This document shows positions 1 to 7,018 of a stretch of DNA of 28,677 nucleotides, one piece after another. The stretch is from an uncultured Prevotellaceae bacterium (lineage in GTDB: Bacteria > Bacteroidota > Bacteroidia > Bacteroidales > Muribaculaceae). A program made the translations under genes and the position numbers. The notes below the pieces were generated by a model, which had not been told where the DNA came from, ran no database searches, and was given only the letters and a program-made list of their open reading frames with translations. The first letter of the stretch is position 1. Each line of letters starts with the position of its first letter. The stretch is from assembly GCA_905210415.1 (NCBI GenBank), contig CAJLWM010000022.1, positions 1-28,677 of the forward strand. The letters run 5' to 3'.

Positions 1-513
1 GCTGCCGACATTGCCAAGGCCCGCGAGGCAAAAGCCGACATCATCTGCGCTTGCATGCACTGGGGCATTGAATATAAGCTGCTGCCTGTGGAAAGCCAAC
101 GCAACCTCGCCAATTTTCTTATCGACCAAGGCGTAGACCTAATCATCGGCAGCCATCCGCACGTGGTGGAACCAATGGAAATACGCTATAGCGAAAAATG
201 GGGCAAGAAAGTGCTTTTGGTGTATTCGCTCGGCAACTTCATTTCTAATCAAAACGGAACCGACAGCCGAGGCGGCGCCATGGTGAAAGTAAGGCTGATG
301 AAGCAGCAATCGGGTACGGTGTCGCTCATAAGCGCTGGCTACAAGCTGTTCTTCTGCCAAAAGCCTCTGCGCAAAGGCGACAATTATCAACTCATCCCCT
401 ACGGACAAGAGCAACTGATTCGCGACGACTCGCGCCCAGCCTACGACGCGTTTATGCGCAACGCTCACGCCATTTTCAACGATCATAATATCGACGTCCC
501 CGAATTGCCTTAA
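1..513 (+). CDS. CapA-family (poly-gamma-glutamate capsule type) metallophosphatase-like protein, C-terminal part
   Basis: The reading frame is open from base 1, so the true start lies outside the window. About 170 residues are visible. The order of motifs, MHWGIEY, then a GSHPHVVEP block, then YSLGNFISNQ, is the conserved C-terminal half of the CapA / PGA_cap family (calcineurin-like metallophosphatase fold). The histidines in MHW and SHPH are the expected metal-site residues of this half. CapA proteins are linked to poly-gamma-glutamate capsule synthesis, but in Bacteroidales most are annotated only as CapA family and their substrate is unknown. The gene ends at TAA 511-513, converges on the outer-membrane gene at 660-1337, and is followed directly by a truncated repeat element and a bidirectional terminator. 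The family call is firm; the specific function is not. Confidence 0.9.
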   Translation, partial: AADIAKAREAKADIICACMHWGIEYKLLPVESQRNLANFLIDQGVDLIIGSHPHVVEPMEIRYSEKWGKKVLLVYSLGNFISNQNGTDSRGGAMVKVRLMKQQSGTVSLISAGYKLFFCQKPLRKGDNYQLIPYGQEQLIRDDSRPAYDAFMRNAHAIFNDHNIDVPELP

Positions 514-564
514 ATCCCAAATAGATCATTAGGACGTAACTGTAAGATTTTTCTACTGCTTGGG
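513..564 (+). repeat. Truncated copy (C) of the 186-bp intergenic element, left end only
   Basis: The first ~52 bases after the CapA stop codon align with the left end of the element at 15086-15271: AATCCCAAATAGATCATTAGG here against AACCCAAATCGGTCATTAG there, then a shared block ending TTTTTCTACTGCTTGG. Similarity stops abruptly near 564 and the terminator hairpin begins at 589. The right two thirds of the element, including the second inverted terminus, are absent. Confidence 0.75.
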
Positions 565-588
565 TAACATTCAACCCCGAAAAAATTA

Positions 589-633
589 AATCCACGCTGT
601 TGTCAGCCATCATCGGCTCTCACAGCGTGGATT
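589..633. terminator. Bidirectional intrinsic terminator between convergent genes
   Basis: A perfect 12-bp inverted repeat, AATCCACGCTGT (589-600) with ACAGCGTGGATT (622-633), has a 21-nt loop that itself contains a possible AGCC/GGCT stem. An A-rich run at 579-590 supplies a U-tract for the minus-strand gene. The plus-strand side has only a weak T-rich tail. The position between convergent stop codons fits a terminator shared by both genes. Confidence 0.75.
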
Positions 634-659
634 CTTACATCAACTGTATATAATATTTT

Positions 660-1337
660 CTACCATTCGTAACTGATTTTTACACCTACGCTACTCAGTC
701 CCTTCAGCTCTGAGTCCCACTCAGGATGATACCAGTCGCAGATACGATAGGTGGTGAGATTGTATGTCACGCCAAGGTTTAAGGCGCTCTTATACCCCGT
801 AGGGATGCGAATACCCACCGTTGGGCTTAGATAGAAGCTGCGCGAGCCATCGATGTATCCGTCCTCAAAGGCGACATTATCGTCGTCAAGGGTGAATTGC
901 ATACCCACTTTCAAATCAAAAAACGGTTGCACAGAACTTTGCCACGAAGGCTGCATCAATCGCAAATCAACGTATAGCGGAACGCCTACGCCAGTGTTGT
1001 CATAATCGCTGCTTGGCACATAATCGCCATCTGCATTAAACGACACACTCAACCCCGTGCCCACGCCCAAGAAAGCAGATTCGGTGAGCTGCAGACCGTG
1101 GGTGGTGAGGAAATCCAATCGGTCGCTGCGGTTATCGCCCACGCCAAACGAATAGCCCATTTCCAGAAATCCTTTATAATAAGGCAACGCCTGACTATAA
1201 CTGTCGTTGCGGAAATACGTCTCTCGCGGCTGCACGCGGTAGCCATTGCCACCGCGATTGCGGAAATAAGGCTGAGCCTCCATGAGGCCCGTGCCTAACA
1301 CTATTGTCATAACAAAAATCATCAAACTCTTTTTCAT
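660..1337 (-). CDS. Outer-membrane beta-barrel protein, unknown function
   Basis: This 225-residue protein has an N-terminal signal peptide (MKKSLMIFVMTIVLGTGLMEAQ, predicted cleavage around residue 22). Alternating polar/hydrophobic stretches rich in Gly, Tyr and Phe follow, and the last residue is Trp after a KISYE strand. This matches small outer-membrane beta-barrels of the Bacteroidetes porin-like or OprF-N type. No periplasmic OmpA-type domain is present. It lies 75 bp downstream of the Ca2+-ATPase gene on the same strand and could be co-transcribed. No convincing promoter motif was found in the gap in the correct direction. I recognise the fold class but not a specific family. Confidence 0.75.
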   Translation of the reverse strand: MKKSLMIFVMTIVLGTGLMEAQPYFRNRGGNGYRVQPRETYFRNDSYSQALPYYKGFLEMGYSFGVGDNRSDRLDFLTTHGLQLTESAFLGVGTGLSVSFNADGDYVPSSDYDNTGVGVPLYVDLRLMQPSWQSSVQPFFDLKVGMQFTLDDDNVAFEDGYIDGSRSFYLSPTVGIRIPTGYKSALNLGVTYNLTTYRICDWYHPEWDSELKGLSSVGVKISYEW

Positions 1338-1412
1338 AGCCTAAATGTTTTATCTTTGTTCTGTATTTTAGACCTATGAAAACGACGGGAGTTTAATGTC
1401 ATTTTCGCCTAT

Positions 1413-4127
1413 TTAATGTTCATTTTGTCGCTTTATTCGTCGTATTAAAGCAAACGCTATTTGGCCGACAATTGCCACCGAACTTGTGTAGAGCGCTATC
1501 TCCATCACTTCGCGGAACTGCAAATCAGAGATCTTAAAGAACTCTCCACCGAACATTGATATCAAAGTTTGACAAACGAATATCACCAGCCACATGGCAA
1601 AGAATAGGCTGCTTTCCTTGGCCCTATAGAATGCACAGTGACCACTGAAGAAGGTGCGGGCATTAAGCATATTCCAGAATTGAACAAGCACAAACGCAGT
1701 GAAGAATTTTGTGAGTTCGTGCGAATCCACGTCATGGTTGAAATTGATGATGTAACTTATCGCGAAATGTCCTTCCGAGTCAGTACCTTTCAGGTATAGC
1801 AAATATCCGCTCAGCAACACCGCCAACACCGCTCCGAAGCCCATAATGAATCGCCACATCGAGCCTGTGATGATAGGAGCACCCTTCTTGCGCGGCTTCT
1901 CTTTCATCACAGAATGGCTGGCTGGCAACGAAGCCATTGCCAGTGCGGCAAACGTATCCATCACCAGATTCACCCATAGCATCTGAGTGACCGACAGAGG
2001 CGGTTGCTTGCCCAAGAACGAGCCGAGCGTCACCACCACGCACGCTATCACATTCACCGTGAGTTGGAATATCACGAAGCGCTGAATGTTCAGGTAGAGC
2101 GACCTACCCCACATCACAGCCTTAACTATGCTTGCAAAACTATTATCAATAATCGTGATGTCGCTTGCCTCCTTAGCCACCGATGTGCCGTCGCCCATCG
2201 AAAGTCCCACTTGAGCAGCATTGAGCGCCGGAGCATCGTTTGTACCATCGCCAGTCACTGCCACCACTTCGCCCTGCTTTTGCAGAAGCGACACCAGTCG
2301 CTGCTTGTCTTGCGGACGAGCTCTCGACATCACCTTTATTCGCTCGGCGGCCTTCAGTGCCTCATCGTCGGTCATTGCCGCAAACTCAGGGCCCGACACC
2401 ATCACCGACTGATCATCATCGGTGATTATACCCACCTGACGACCTATTTCGCGCGCCGTCCCCGGTGTGTCGCCAGTGACAACCTTCACCTGTATGCCTG
2501 CCGACAGACACTCATTGATAGCATTTGGCACATCGGAGCGAATAGGGTCGCTGATTGCCACAATTCCCATAAAGGTCATGTCCTCCACGCACAAGCGACC
2601 ATCGACAATCGGGTTTTCGCCTTCAGCCAACCGCTTGCAAGCAAAACCCAACGTGCGCATAGCCTTGTGCTGATAGCCAAGCAGATGCTCCCTCACAATG
2701 TCGCGAGTCACACCTGCCGCCGTTTCTGAACAATAGTCATACAATATCTCGCTTGCGCCCTTCACATAGAGCATTCGGCAGCCAAGCTGTGAGCTATCCA
2801 CCACCGTAGCCATATATTTTCGTTCTGTAGAGAACGCTAATTGCGTTTCCAGCGCAGAAGCCTTGCGCAACGCCAGATAATCGACATCCTGCTGAGCGAG
2901 CCAAAGCAAGAGCGCGCCCTCTGTTGGGTTGCCCAACGCCAACAAGCGCCCTGTGGCATCCTCCGAAAGGAATGCAGTGGTATTCACAGCAATACCCTCT
3001 TTCACCATCTTGCTTGCATCGTCGTCGCCAAGAGCATCGCCACACAAGGCGAAAAACTCTGCGTTGTAGACCTGCATCTGATTTTGCGTGAGCGTGCCGG
3101 TCTTGTCGGTACAAATCACCGTGGCTGCGCCCATTGTTTCGCAGGCATGCATTTTGCGCACCAGATTGTTGTTGAGCAACATGCGGCGCATACTCAGTGC
3201 CAGGCTGAGGGTAACGCTCATCGGCAGACCTTCTGGCACACTCACCACAATCAGTGTCACCGACAGCATCACAGTGGTGAGCATATATTCCACAAATTCA
3301 AGCAGATTCCATGTGTCGTCTACAACAAAATATGAAAACAGTCTGCCCACAAACAACAATGCCGCAGCGCCATATCCAAGCCACGAGATGGTCTTGCCAA
3401 GGCGGTCTAATTGCATCATCAACGGTGTTTTCACGCCATTATCTATCTGAGAAGCAGTGTAAACCTTGCCATATTCGGTGCTGTCGCCCACTCGCGTAAC
3501 GCGCATTGTGCAGTGGCCCTCTATCACCGTGGTGCCACGAAACACCTCGTTGGTAGGATATGTAGCCTCACGTTCGGCATCCTCCTTGCGATGCGACTTG
3601 CGCACCATCGGTTCGCCTGTGAGGGTACTCTCGTTGATGCTAAGCATACTGCTATTGATGAGCTCGCCGTCGGCTGGCACTTCCTCGCCAGTATCGAGCA
3701 TCACCACATCGCCCACCACCAACTGTTGACGTACGATATTGCATACCTTGCCATCGCGCAGTACCTTCACTTTCACCTCATCATTCACCTTATTGAGCAA
3801 CTCAAATTTCTTGTTGGCATTCAGTTCCACCAAGAAACCCACCACCGTAGCAAGCAGCACAGCGGTTAAGATGCCCACAGGCTCAAGAAGCGACTGCATG
3901 CCCATTCCCAAGTGTATCTCATAGCCCGACACACCAAATGAGAGCAACAATGCCACGAGCAAGATTTCAATGAGCGGATCTTTAAATTTCTCTTTCAGAA
4001 GTTTCCATTTCGAGTCGTGTTTTGGCGGAGTAAGCACATTGCTTCCGTATTTCAGACGCGACTGCTCCACCTCGCTTGATGATAAACCCAAGCGACCATT
4101 TTCTTCAATAATACTTTTTTCCTTCAT
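1413..4127 (-). CDS. P-type calcium-translocating ATPase (P2B/PMCA-like)
   Basis: This 904-residue P-type ATPase has the actuator motif TGEP (170-173), PEGLP in transmembrane helix 4 (298-302), the phosphorylation site DKTGT with Asp341, the nucleotide-site KGASE (457-461) and the hinge TGDGTNDAP (625-633). The VPEGLP sequence, together with LWVNLVMDTFAALAMASLP in helix 6, points to Ca2+ transport of the plasma-membrane Ca2+-ATPase group rather than heavy metals. The C-terminal cation-ATPase domain supplies the last helices. An upstream in-frame ATG at 4208 would overlap the dihydroorotase gene by 71 bp and adds an unconserved stretch. The ATG at 4127, preceded by an A/G-rich AAAGAGAA, is preferred. 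Its start lies 10 bp from the dihydroorotase stop, so the two are probably in one operon. Expected role: export of cytoplasmic Ca2+ across the inner membrane. Confidence 0.93.
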   Translation of the reverse strand: MKEKSIIEENGRLGLSSSEVEQSRLKYGSNVLTPPKHDSKWKLLKEKFKDPLIEILLVALLLSFGVSGYEIHLGMGMQSLLEPVGILTAVLLATVVGFLVELNANKKFELLNKVNDEVKVKVLRDGKVCNIVRQQLVVGDVVMLDTGEEVPADGELINSSMLSINESTLTGEPMVRKSHRKEDAEREATYPTNEVFRGTTVIEGHCTMRVTRVGDSTEYGKVYTASQIDNGVKTPLMMQLDRLGKTISWLGYGAAALLFVGRLFSYFVVDDTWNLLEFVEYMLTTVMLSVTLIVVSVPEGLPMSVTLSLALSMRRMLLNNNLVRKMHACETMGAATVICTDKTGTLTQNQMQVYNAEFFALCGDALGDDDASKMVKEGIAVNTTAFLSEDATGRLLALGNPTEGALLLWLAQQDVDYLALRKASALETQLAFSTERKYMATVVDSSQLGCRMLYVKGASEILYDYCSETAAGVTRDIVREHLLGYQHKAMRTLGFACKRLAEGENPIVDGRLCVEDMTFMGIVAISDPIRSDVPNAINECLSAGIQVKVVTGDTPGTAREIGRQVGIITDDDQSVMVSGPEFAAMTDDEALKAAERIKVMSRARPQDKQRLVSLLQKQGEVVAVTGDGTNDAPALNAAQVGLSMGDGTSVAKEASDITIIDNSFASIVKAVMWGRSLYLNIQRFVIFQLTVNVIACVVVTLGSFLGKQPPLSVTQMLWVNLVMDTFAALAMASLPASHSVMKEKPRKKGAPIITGSMWRFIMGFGAVLAVLLSGYLLYLKGTDSEGHFAISYIINFNHDVDSHELTKFFTAFVLVQFWNMLNARTFFSGHCAFYRAKESSLFFAMWLVIFVCQTLISMFGGEFFKISDLQFREVMEIALYTSSVAIVGQIAFALIRRIKRQNEH

Positions 4128-4137
4128 TTCTCTTTTT

Positions 4138-5478
4138 TTACATAAAAAGCAAGCGGCTACCACGCACCGATTCATCCACAACACCATCGCAATAAGCCAG
4201 TGCGCCATTCACATAAGTGCGACGCACACTATGGTGCAATGTTTCACCGGCAAAAGGAGTCCAACCACACTTCGACACCACGTCGGCATCACTCACCACA
4301 TGGCCCTCGTCGTCGTGATGCACTACCACCACGTCGGCAAAATATCCCTTGCGCAGATAACCTCTATGCGACACTCTATACAATTCGGCAGGAGCATTGC
4401 ACATTTTTTCCACCACTTGCTGCATGGTGAAGATGCCCTGTTGTGCCATTTCCATCATAGCGAGAAGCGAGTATTGCACCAATGGCATACCCGAAGCGGC
4501 CTTCAATGCGCCACCCTGCTTCTCATTCAGCAAGTGAGGAGCATGGTCGGTTGCCACCACATCGAGGCGACCGTCGCGCAAGGCTTCACGCAATGCTTCG
4601 CGATCGGCAAGCGTCTTCACGGCAGGATTGCACTTTATGCGGCTGCCCTTAGTGGCATAGTCGGCATCGGCAAACCACAGATGATGCACACACACCTCTG
4701 CTGTAATACGTTTATCCTTCAATGGACGGGAATCGAATAGCGACAATTCTTTGGCTGTGGACAAGTGCAACACATGCAATCGGCTGCCATAGCGCGAAGC
4801 AAGTCCCACGGCTCTCGACGTGCATTCATAGCAAGCCTCGGCGCTGCGTATGAGCGGATGCAAGGCCAATGGCACATCGTCGCCATATTCAAGCTGATAG
4901 CGTTCGCGGTTGGCACGGATTATGGCTTCATCTTCTGAGTGAATAGCGATAATCGCATCCACCTCAGAAAAGAGGCTTTGAAGTGTGGCCTGATTGTCGA
5001 TGAGCATATTGCCCGTAGACGAGCCCAAGAATGCCTTCACACCGCACACGCGGCTGAAGTCAACGCGCTTCACCTCGTTGACATTGTCGTTTGTCGCTCC
5101 CATATAGAAGCTATAGTTGACGTGCGACACCTCTGCGGCACGAGCATACTTCGCATCGAGCGCCTGCACGGTCACGGTCTGCGGATTGGTGTTTGGCATA
5201 TCCATATACGAGGTCACACCGCCCACAAGCGCTGCACGCGACTCGCTCTCGATGTCGGCCTTGTGAGTAAGACCCGGTTCGCGGAAATGCACTTGGTCGT
5301 CAATCGCGCCAGGCAAAATATAGTCGCCTGCCACATCCACGCGGTCGTTGGCGTCAGCCATCAACTGCTCTGTTGGCTCGCCAAAGCCCACTTCTGCAAT
5401 TCGTTCACCCCTGATGGCCACGTAGCCCTTTGCCACCTTGCCCTCATTCACCAAAAGTCCGTTGTATAACAATATCAT
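4138..5478 (-). CDS. pyrC: Dihydroorotase (Bacteroidetes class, Gln in place of first HxH histidine)
   Basis: This 446-residue amidohydrolase catalyses reversible cyclisation of carbamoyl aspartate to dihydroorotate in pyrimidine synthesis. Visible site residues are IDDQVHFREPG with His64, the candidate carboxylated Lys148 in GVKAFLG, His180 (AIHSE), His235/His238 (LHVLHLS) and Asp311 (ATDHAPH). DMPNTNP (93-99) is a family hallmark. In most class I enzymes the first motif reads HxH; here residue 62 is Gln. From memory, the Porphyromonas gingivalis homologue has the same IDDQVHFREPG, so this is likely a lineage trait, not damage. The start ATG at 5478 follows a purine-rich GGGGAGGACGAAGG, unusually Shine-Dalgarno-like for this phylum. 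Neighbours: Dpm1-like gene 108 bp upstream, Ca2+-ATPase 10 bp downstream. Confidence 0.92.
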   Translation of the reverse strand: MILLYNGLLVNEGKVAKGYVAIRGERIAEVGFGEPTEQLMADANDRVDVAGDYILPGAIDDQVHFREPGLTHKADIESESRAALVGGVTSYMDMPNTNPQTVTVQALDAKYARAAEVSHVNYSFYMGATNDNVNEVKRVDFSRVCGVKAFLGSSTGNMLIDNQATLQSLFSEVDAIIAIHSEDEAIIRANRERYQLEYGDDVPLALHPLIRSAEACYECTSRAVGLASRYGSRLHVLHLSTAKELSLFDSRPLKDKRITAEVCVHHLWFADADYATKGSRIKCNPAVKTLADREALREALRDGRLDVVATDHAPHLLNEKQGGALKAASGMPLVQYSLLAMMEMAQQGIFTMQQVVEKMCNAPAELYRVSHRGYLRKGYFADVVVVHHDDEGHVVSDADVVSKCGWTPFAGETLHHSVRRTYVNGALAYCDGVVDESVRGSRLLFM

Positions 5479-5524
5479 CCTTCGTCCTCCCCAAGAAAAG
5501 TTTTTGGAAGTTGATTAAATTATA

Positions 5525-5570
5525 AAAAGGCCATCTAATGCCATTTTTTTCAGGTACCAGAAAGCCTTTT
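5525..5570 (-). terminator. Possible intrinsic terminator after the Dpm1-like gene
   Basis: AAAAGGC (5525-5531) pairs with GCCTTTT (5564-5570). The loop contains a second near-palindrome around GGTACC. On the minus strand the stem is followed by TTTTTATAATTT. The stem is short and the loop long, so this may only attenuate transcription into the dihydroorotase gene. Confidence 0.4.
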
Positions 5571-5586
5571 CTTATCTTTTTCTGTA

Positions 5587-6336
5587 TTATTCGTTGCGAT
5601 GAAATTTGTTGAATATGCTTCGCATCTTCAGTTTTATCACACCAAAGAAAGCCTCACCAAATATGCTTGTATTCATCTTGCTCGTTCCAAGCACTCGGTT
5701 CACGAAGATAATAGGCACTTCCTTAATCTTAAACCCAAGCTTATAAGCCGTAAACTTCATCTCTATCTGGAATGCGTAGCCCTTAAATTCCACCTCGTCG
5801 AAGCGGATTGCCGCAAGCACTCTGCGGTTGTAGCACACAAAACCGGCAGTAGTGTCGCGCACACTCATTCCTGTCACGATTCTCACATACGCCGATGCGT
5901 AATACGACATCAGCACTCGGCCCATTGGCCAATTCACCACGTTCACGCCTGAGATGTAACGCGAACCCACCGACACGTCGGCACCACCCTCAGCACAAGC
6001 CTTATATAGCGGCACGAGGTCTTCAGGGCGATGCGAGAAATCGGCATCCATCTCTATCACATATTCATAGCCGTGCTCAAGCGCCCACTTAAAACCTGCT
6101 ATATAGGCAGTGCCCAAGCCTTGCTTGCCCGCACGCTTCACAATATTGATTCTATCTGGGATTTCCTTTATCAAGCCCTCCACGATAGCGGCAGTGCCGT
6201 CGGGAGAATTGTCATCAATCACAAGGATGTCGAAATTATGTTCGAGACCAAGAACTGCGTGTATAATATTGCTGATGTTCTCCTTCTCGTTGTAGGTAGG
6301 TATGATTACAATGCTGTCGCTCTTCATAACCGTCAC
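5587..6336 (-). CDS. Polyprenol monophosphomannose synthase-like GT2 glycosyltransferase (Dpm1 type)
   Basis: This 249-residue single-domain GT-A glycosyltransferase has the order IIPTYNEKENI, VIDDNSPDGTA, EMDADFSHRPEDL (the DxD-like metal site with the Dpm1-characteristic SH-P), GSRYISG, DTTAGFVCYNR and GYAFQIEMKF. This is the signature set of dolichol/polyprenol phosphate mannose synthases, which transfer a sugar from a nucleotide sugar to a lipid phosphate at the cytoplasmic face of the inner membrane. It lacks C-terminal membrane helices, as in the soluble Dpm1 group. Start: the first ATG (6336) is followed by another four codons in; either could be used. A -7 box lies about 38 bp upstream. 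The sugar donor is inferred from family only. Confidence 0.88.
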   Translation of the reverse strand: MTVMKSDSIVIIPTYNEKENISNIIHAVLGLEHNFDILVIDDNSPDGTAAIVEGLIKEIPDRINIVKRAGKQGLGTAYIAGFKWALEHGYEYVIEMDADFSHRPEDLVPLYKACAEGGADVSVGSRYISGVNVVNWPMGRVLMSYYASAYVRIVTGMSVRDTTAGFVCYNRRVLAAIRFDEVEFKGYAFQIEMKFTAYKLGFKIKEVPIIFVNRVLGTSKMNTSIFGEAFFGVIKLKMRSIFNKFHRNE

Positions 6337-6373
6337 TCTGATATTATTTTTTCGTAATCTTTTTAATAGAAAA

Positions 6374-6381
6374 CAAAATTA
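6374..6381 (-). promoter_or_regulatory. Bacteroidetes-type -7 box upstream of the Dpm1-like gene
   Basis: On the minus strand this reads TAATTTTG, matching TAnnTTTG. It lies 37 bp before the start codon at 6336. The -33 element is not a clear TTTG (only CTTG/GTTG at non-ideal spacing), so support comes mainly from the -7 box and position. Confidence 0.5.
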
Positions 6382-6462
6382 CGAAATATTTTGCTCACAA
6401 CCCCCAAGTTTTTCGTTAAAACCCGTAAATATCCCAGCAAAAATTCTCAACGTCGGTTATTT

Positions 6463-6526
6463 ATCCTAATTCGGGCATTATGGCTTGGCAGGACTTCGGA
6501 ATTTTAGAAGCGCAGATTTTGATTGC
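6463..6526 (-). repeat. Truncated copy (D) of the 186-bp intergenic element, right end only
   Basis: This segment starts ATCCTAATTCGGGCATTATGG and runs to GCAGATTTTGATTGC. It aligns over about 64 bases with the start of the copy at 24849-25034 (ATCCTGATTCGGTCATTAGGG to GCAGATTTTGATTGC), including the shared TTTTAGAAG. In the orientation of the copy at 15086 it is the inverted right end. Similarity is lost after about 6526. Confidence 0.75.
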
Positions 6527-6960
6527 GGTCGCTGCCACCATCGCGAATAATATGCTTAGCCGTCGTTTCATGGTTGCGGTGTTGTTGGTTTCGGGGCGCC
6601 TGCTGTGGGCAGGGGCGCCCGAAAACGGTTTACATCCGCAAGTTACTAATATTATTCGGTTTACCAAATAGTTGGCGGGGAAATTTGTGTGATTCGGAGG
6701 ACGGAGGGCTTGGGAGCGGGGGACGCGTACATTCAGCACGCCGAGGGGGTGTGGAGGGGGATATGCCGCTCATCAAACAATTTCGCTTCGCGTCATAAGT
6801 TTGATGCTAAACATAAGGCAACGCCTCCGACGTTGCTGTATCGGGAGTCGAAATAATCTGATTAATCTGCGGGCATCTGCGTGAAAGGGAACCGCAAACA
6901 ATGTGATGACGTCAGTTAGAGCGGTTTCGCTAAGGTATTACGCCCTTAAAAAGCCAACAA

Positions 6961-6989
6961 AGCCTTGCTCGAATTACTCAAGCAAGGCT
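6961..6989 (-). terminator. Intrinsic terminator after the GH20 gene
   Basis: AGCCTTGCT (6961-6969) pairs perfectly with AGCAAGGCT (6981-6989) around an 11-nt loop. It is 29 bp past the GH20 stop codon. On the minus strand it is followed after 8 nt by TTTTT. The U-tract is displaced, hence moderate confidence. Confidence 0.6.
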
Positions 6990-7018
6990 CTATCTTCTTT
7001 ATTCCAAAAATTTGGGGA

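Larger units (their letters stand above)
6337..7018. other. 682-bp gene-free region with hairpins and repeat remnants
   Basis: No convincing coding sequence is present; the small open frames here overlap one another and lack family features. Contents, left to right: the -7 box for the Dpm1-like gene; a truncated repeat element (6463-6526); a GC-rich hairpin with GGGCGCC (6594-6600) against GGCGCCC (6614-6620); a G-rich tract around 6690-6765; an inverted repeat CATCAAAC (6771-6778) / GTTTGATG (6799-6806); a hairpin GCAACG (6818-6823) / CGTTGC (6831-6836); and the GH20 gene terminator at 6961-6989. Base composition in the G-rich part differs from the surrounding genes. It looks like an accumulation of decayed repeats. 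Confidence 0.55.

Noticed and set aside
1351..1358. TATCTTTG on the plus strand between the outer-membrane gene and the Ca2+-ATPase gene
   Set aside because: It matches the -7 consensus but points into the 3' end of the ATPase gene in antisense. There is no gene or terminator arrangement that would support a transcript, so it was not called a promoter.
2004..3869. Long plus-strand open frames opposite the Ca2+-ATPase gene
   Set aside because: They are antisense shadows of a well-supported gene, His- and Cys-rich with no domain logic.
4128..4208. N-terminal extension of the Ca2+-ATPase (ATG at 4208)
   Set aside because: It overlaps the dihydroorotase gene, is not typical of the family, and a better start with an A/G-rich leader exists at 4127.
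6480..6798. Overlapping open frames of 63-92 codons on both strands
   Set aside because: They lie across the truncated repeat and G-rich stretch, have no ribosome binding site or family motifs, and overlap each other in different frames.
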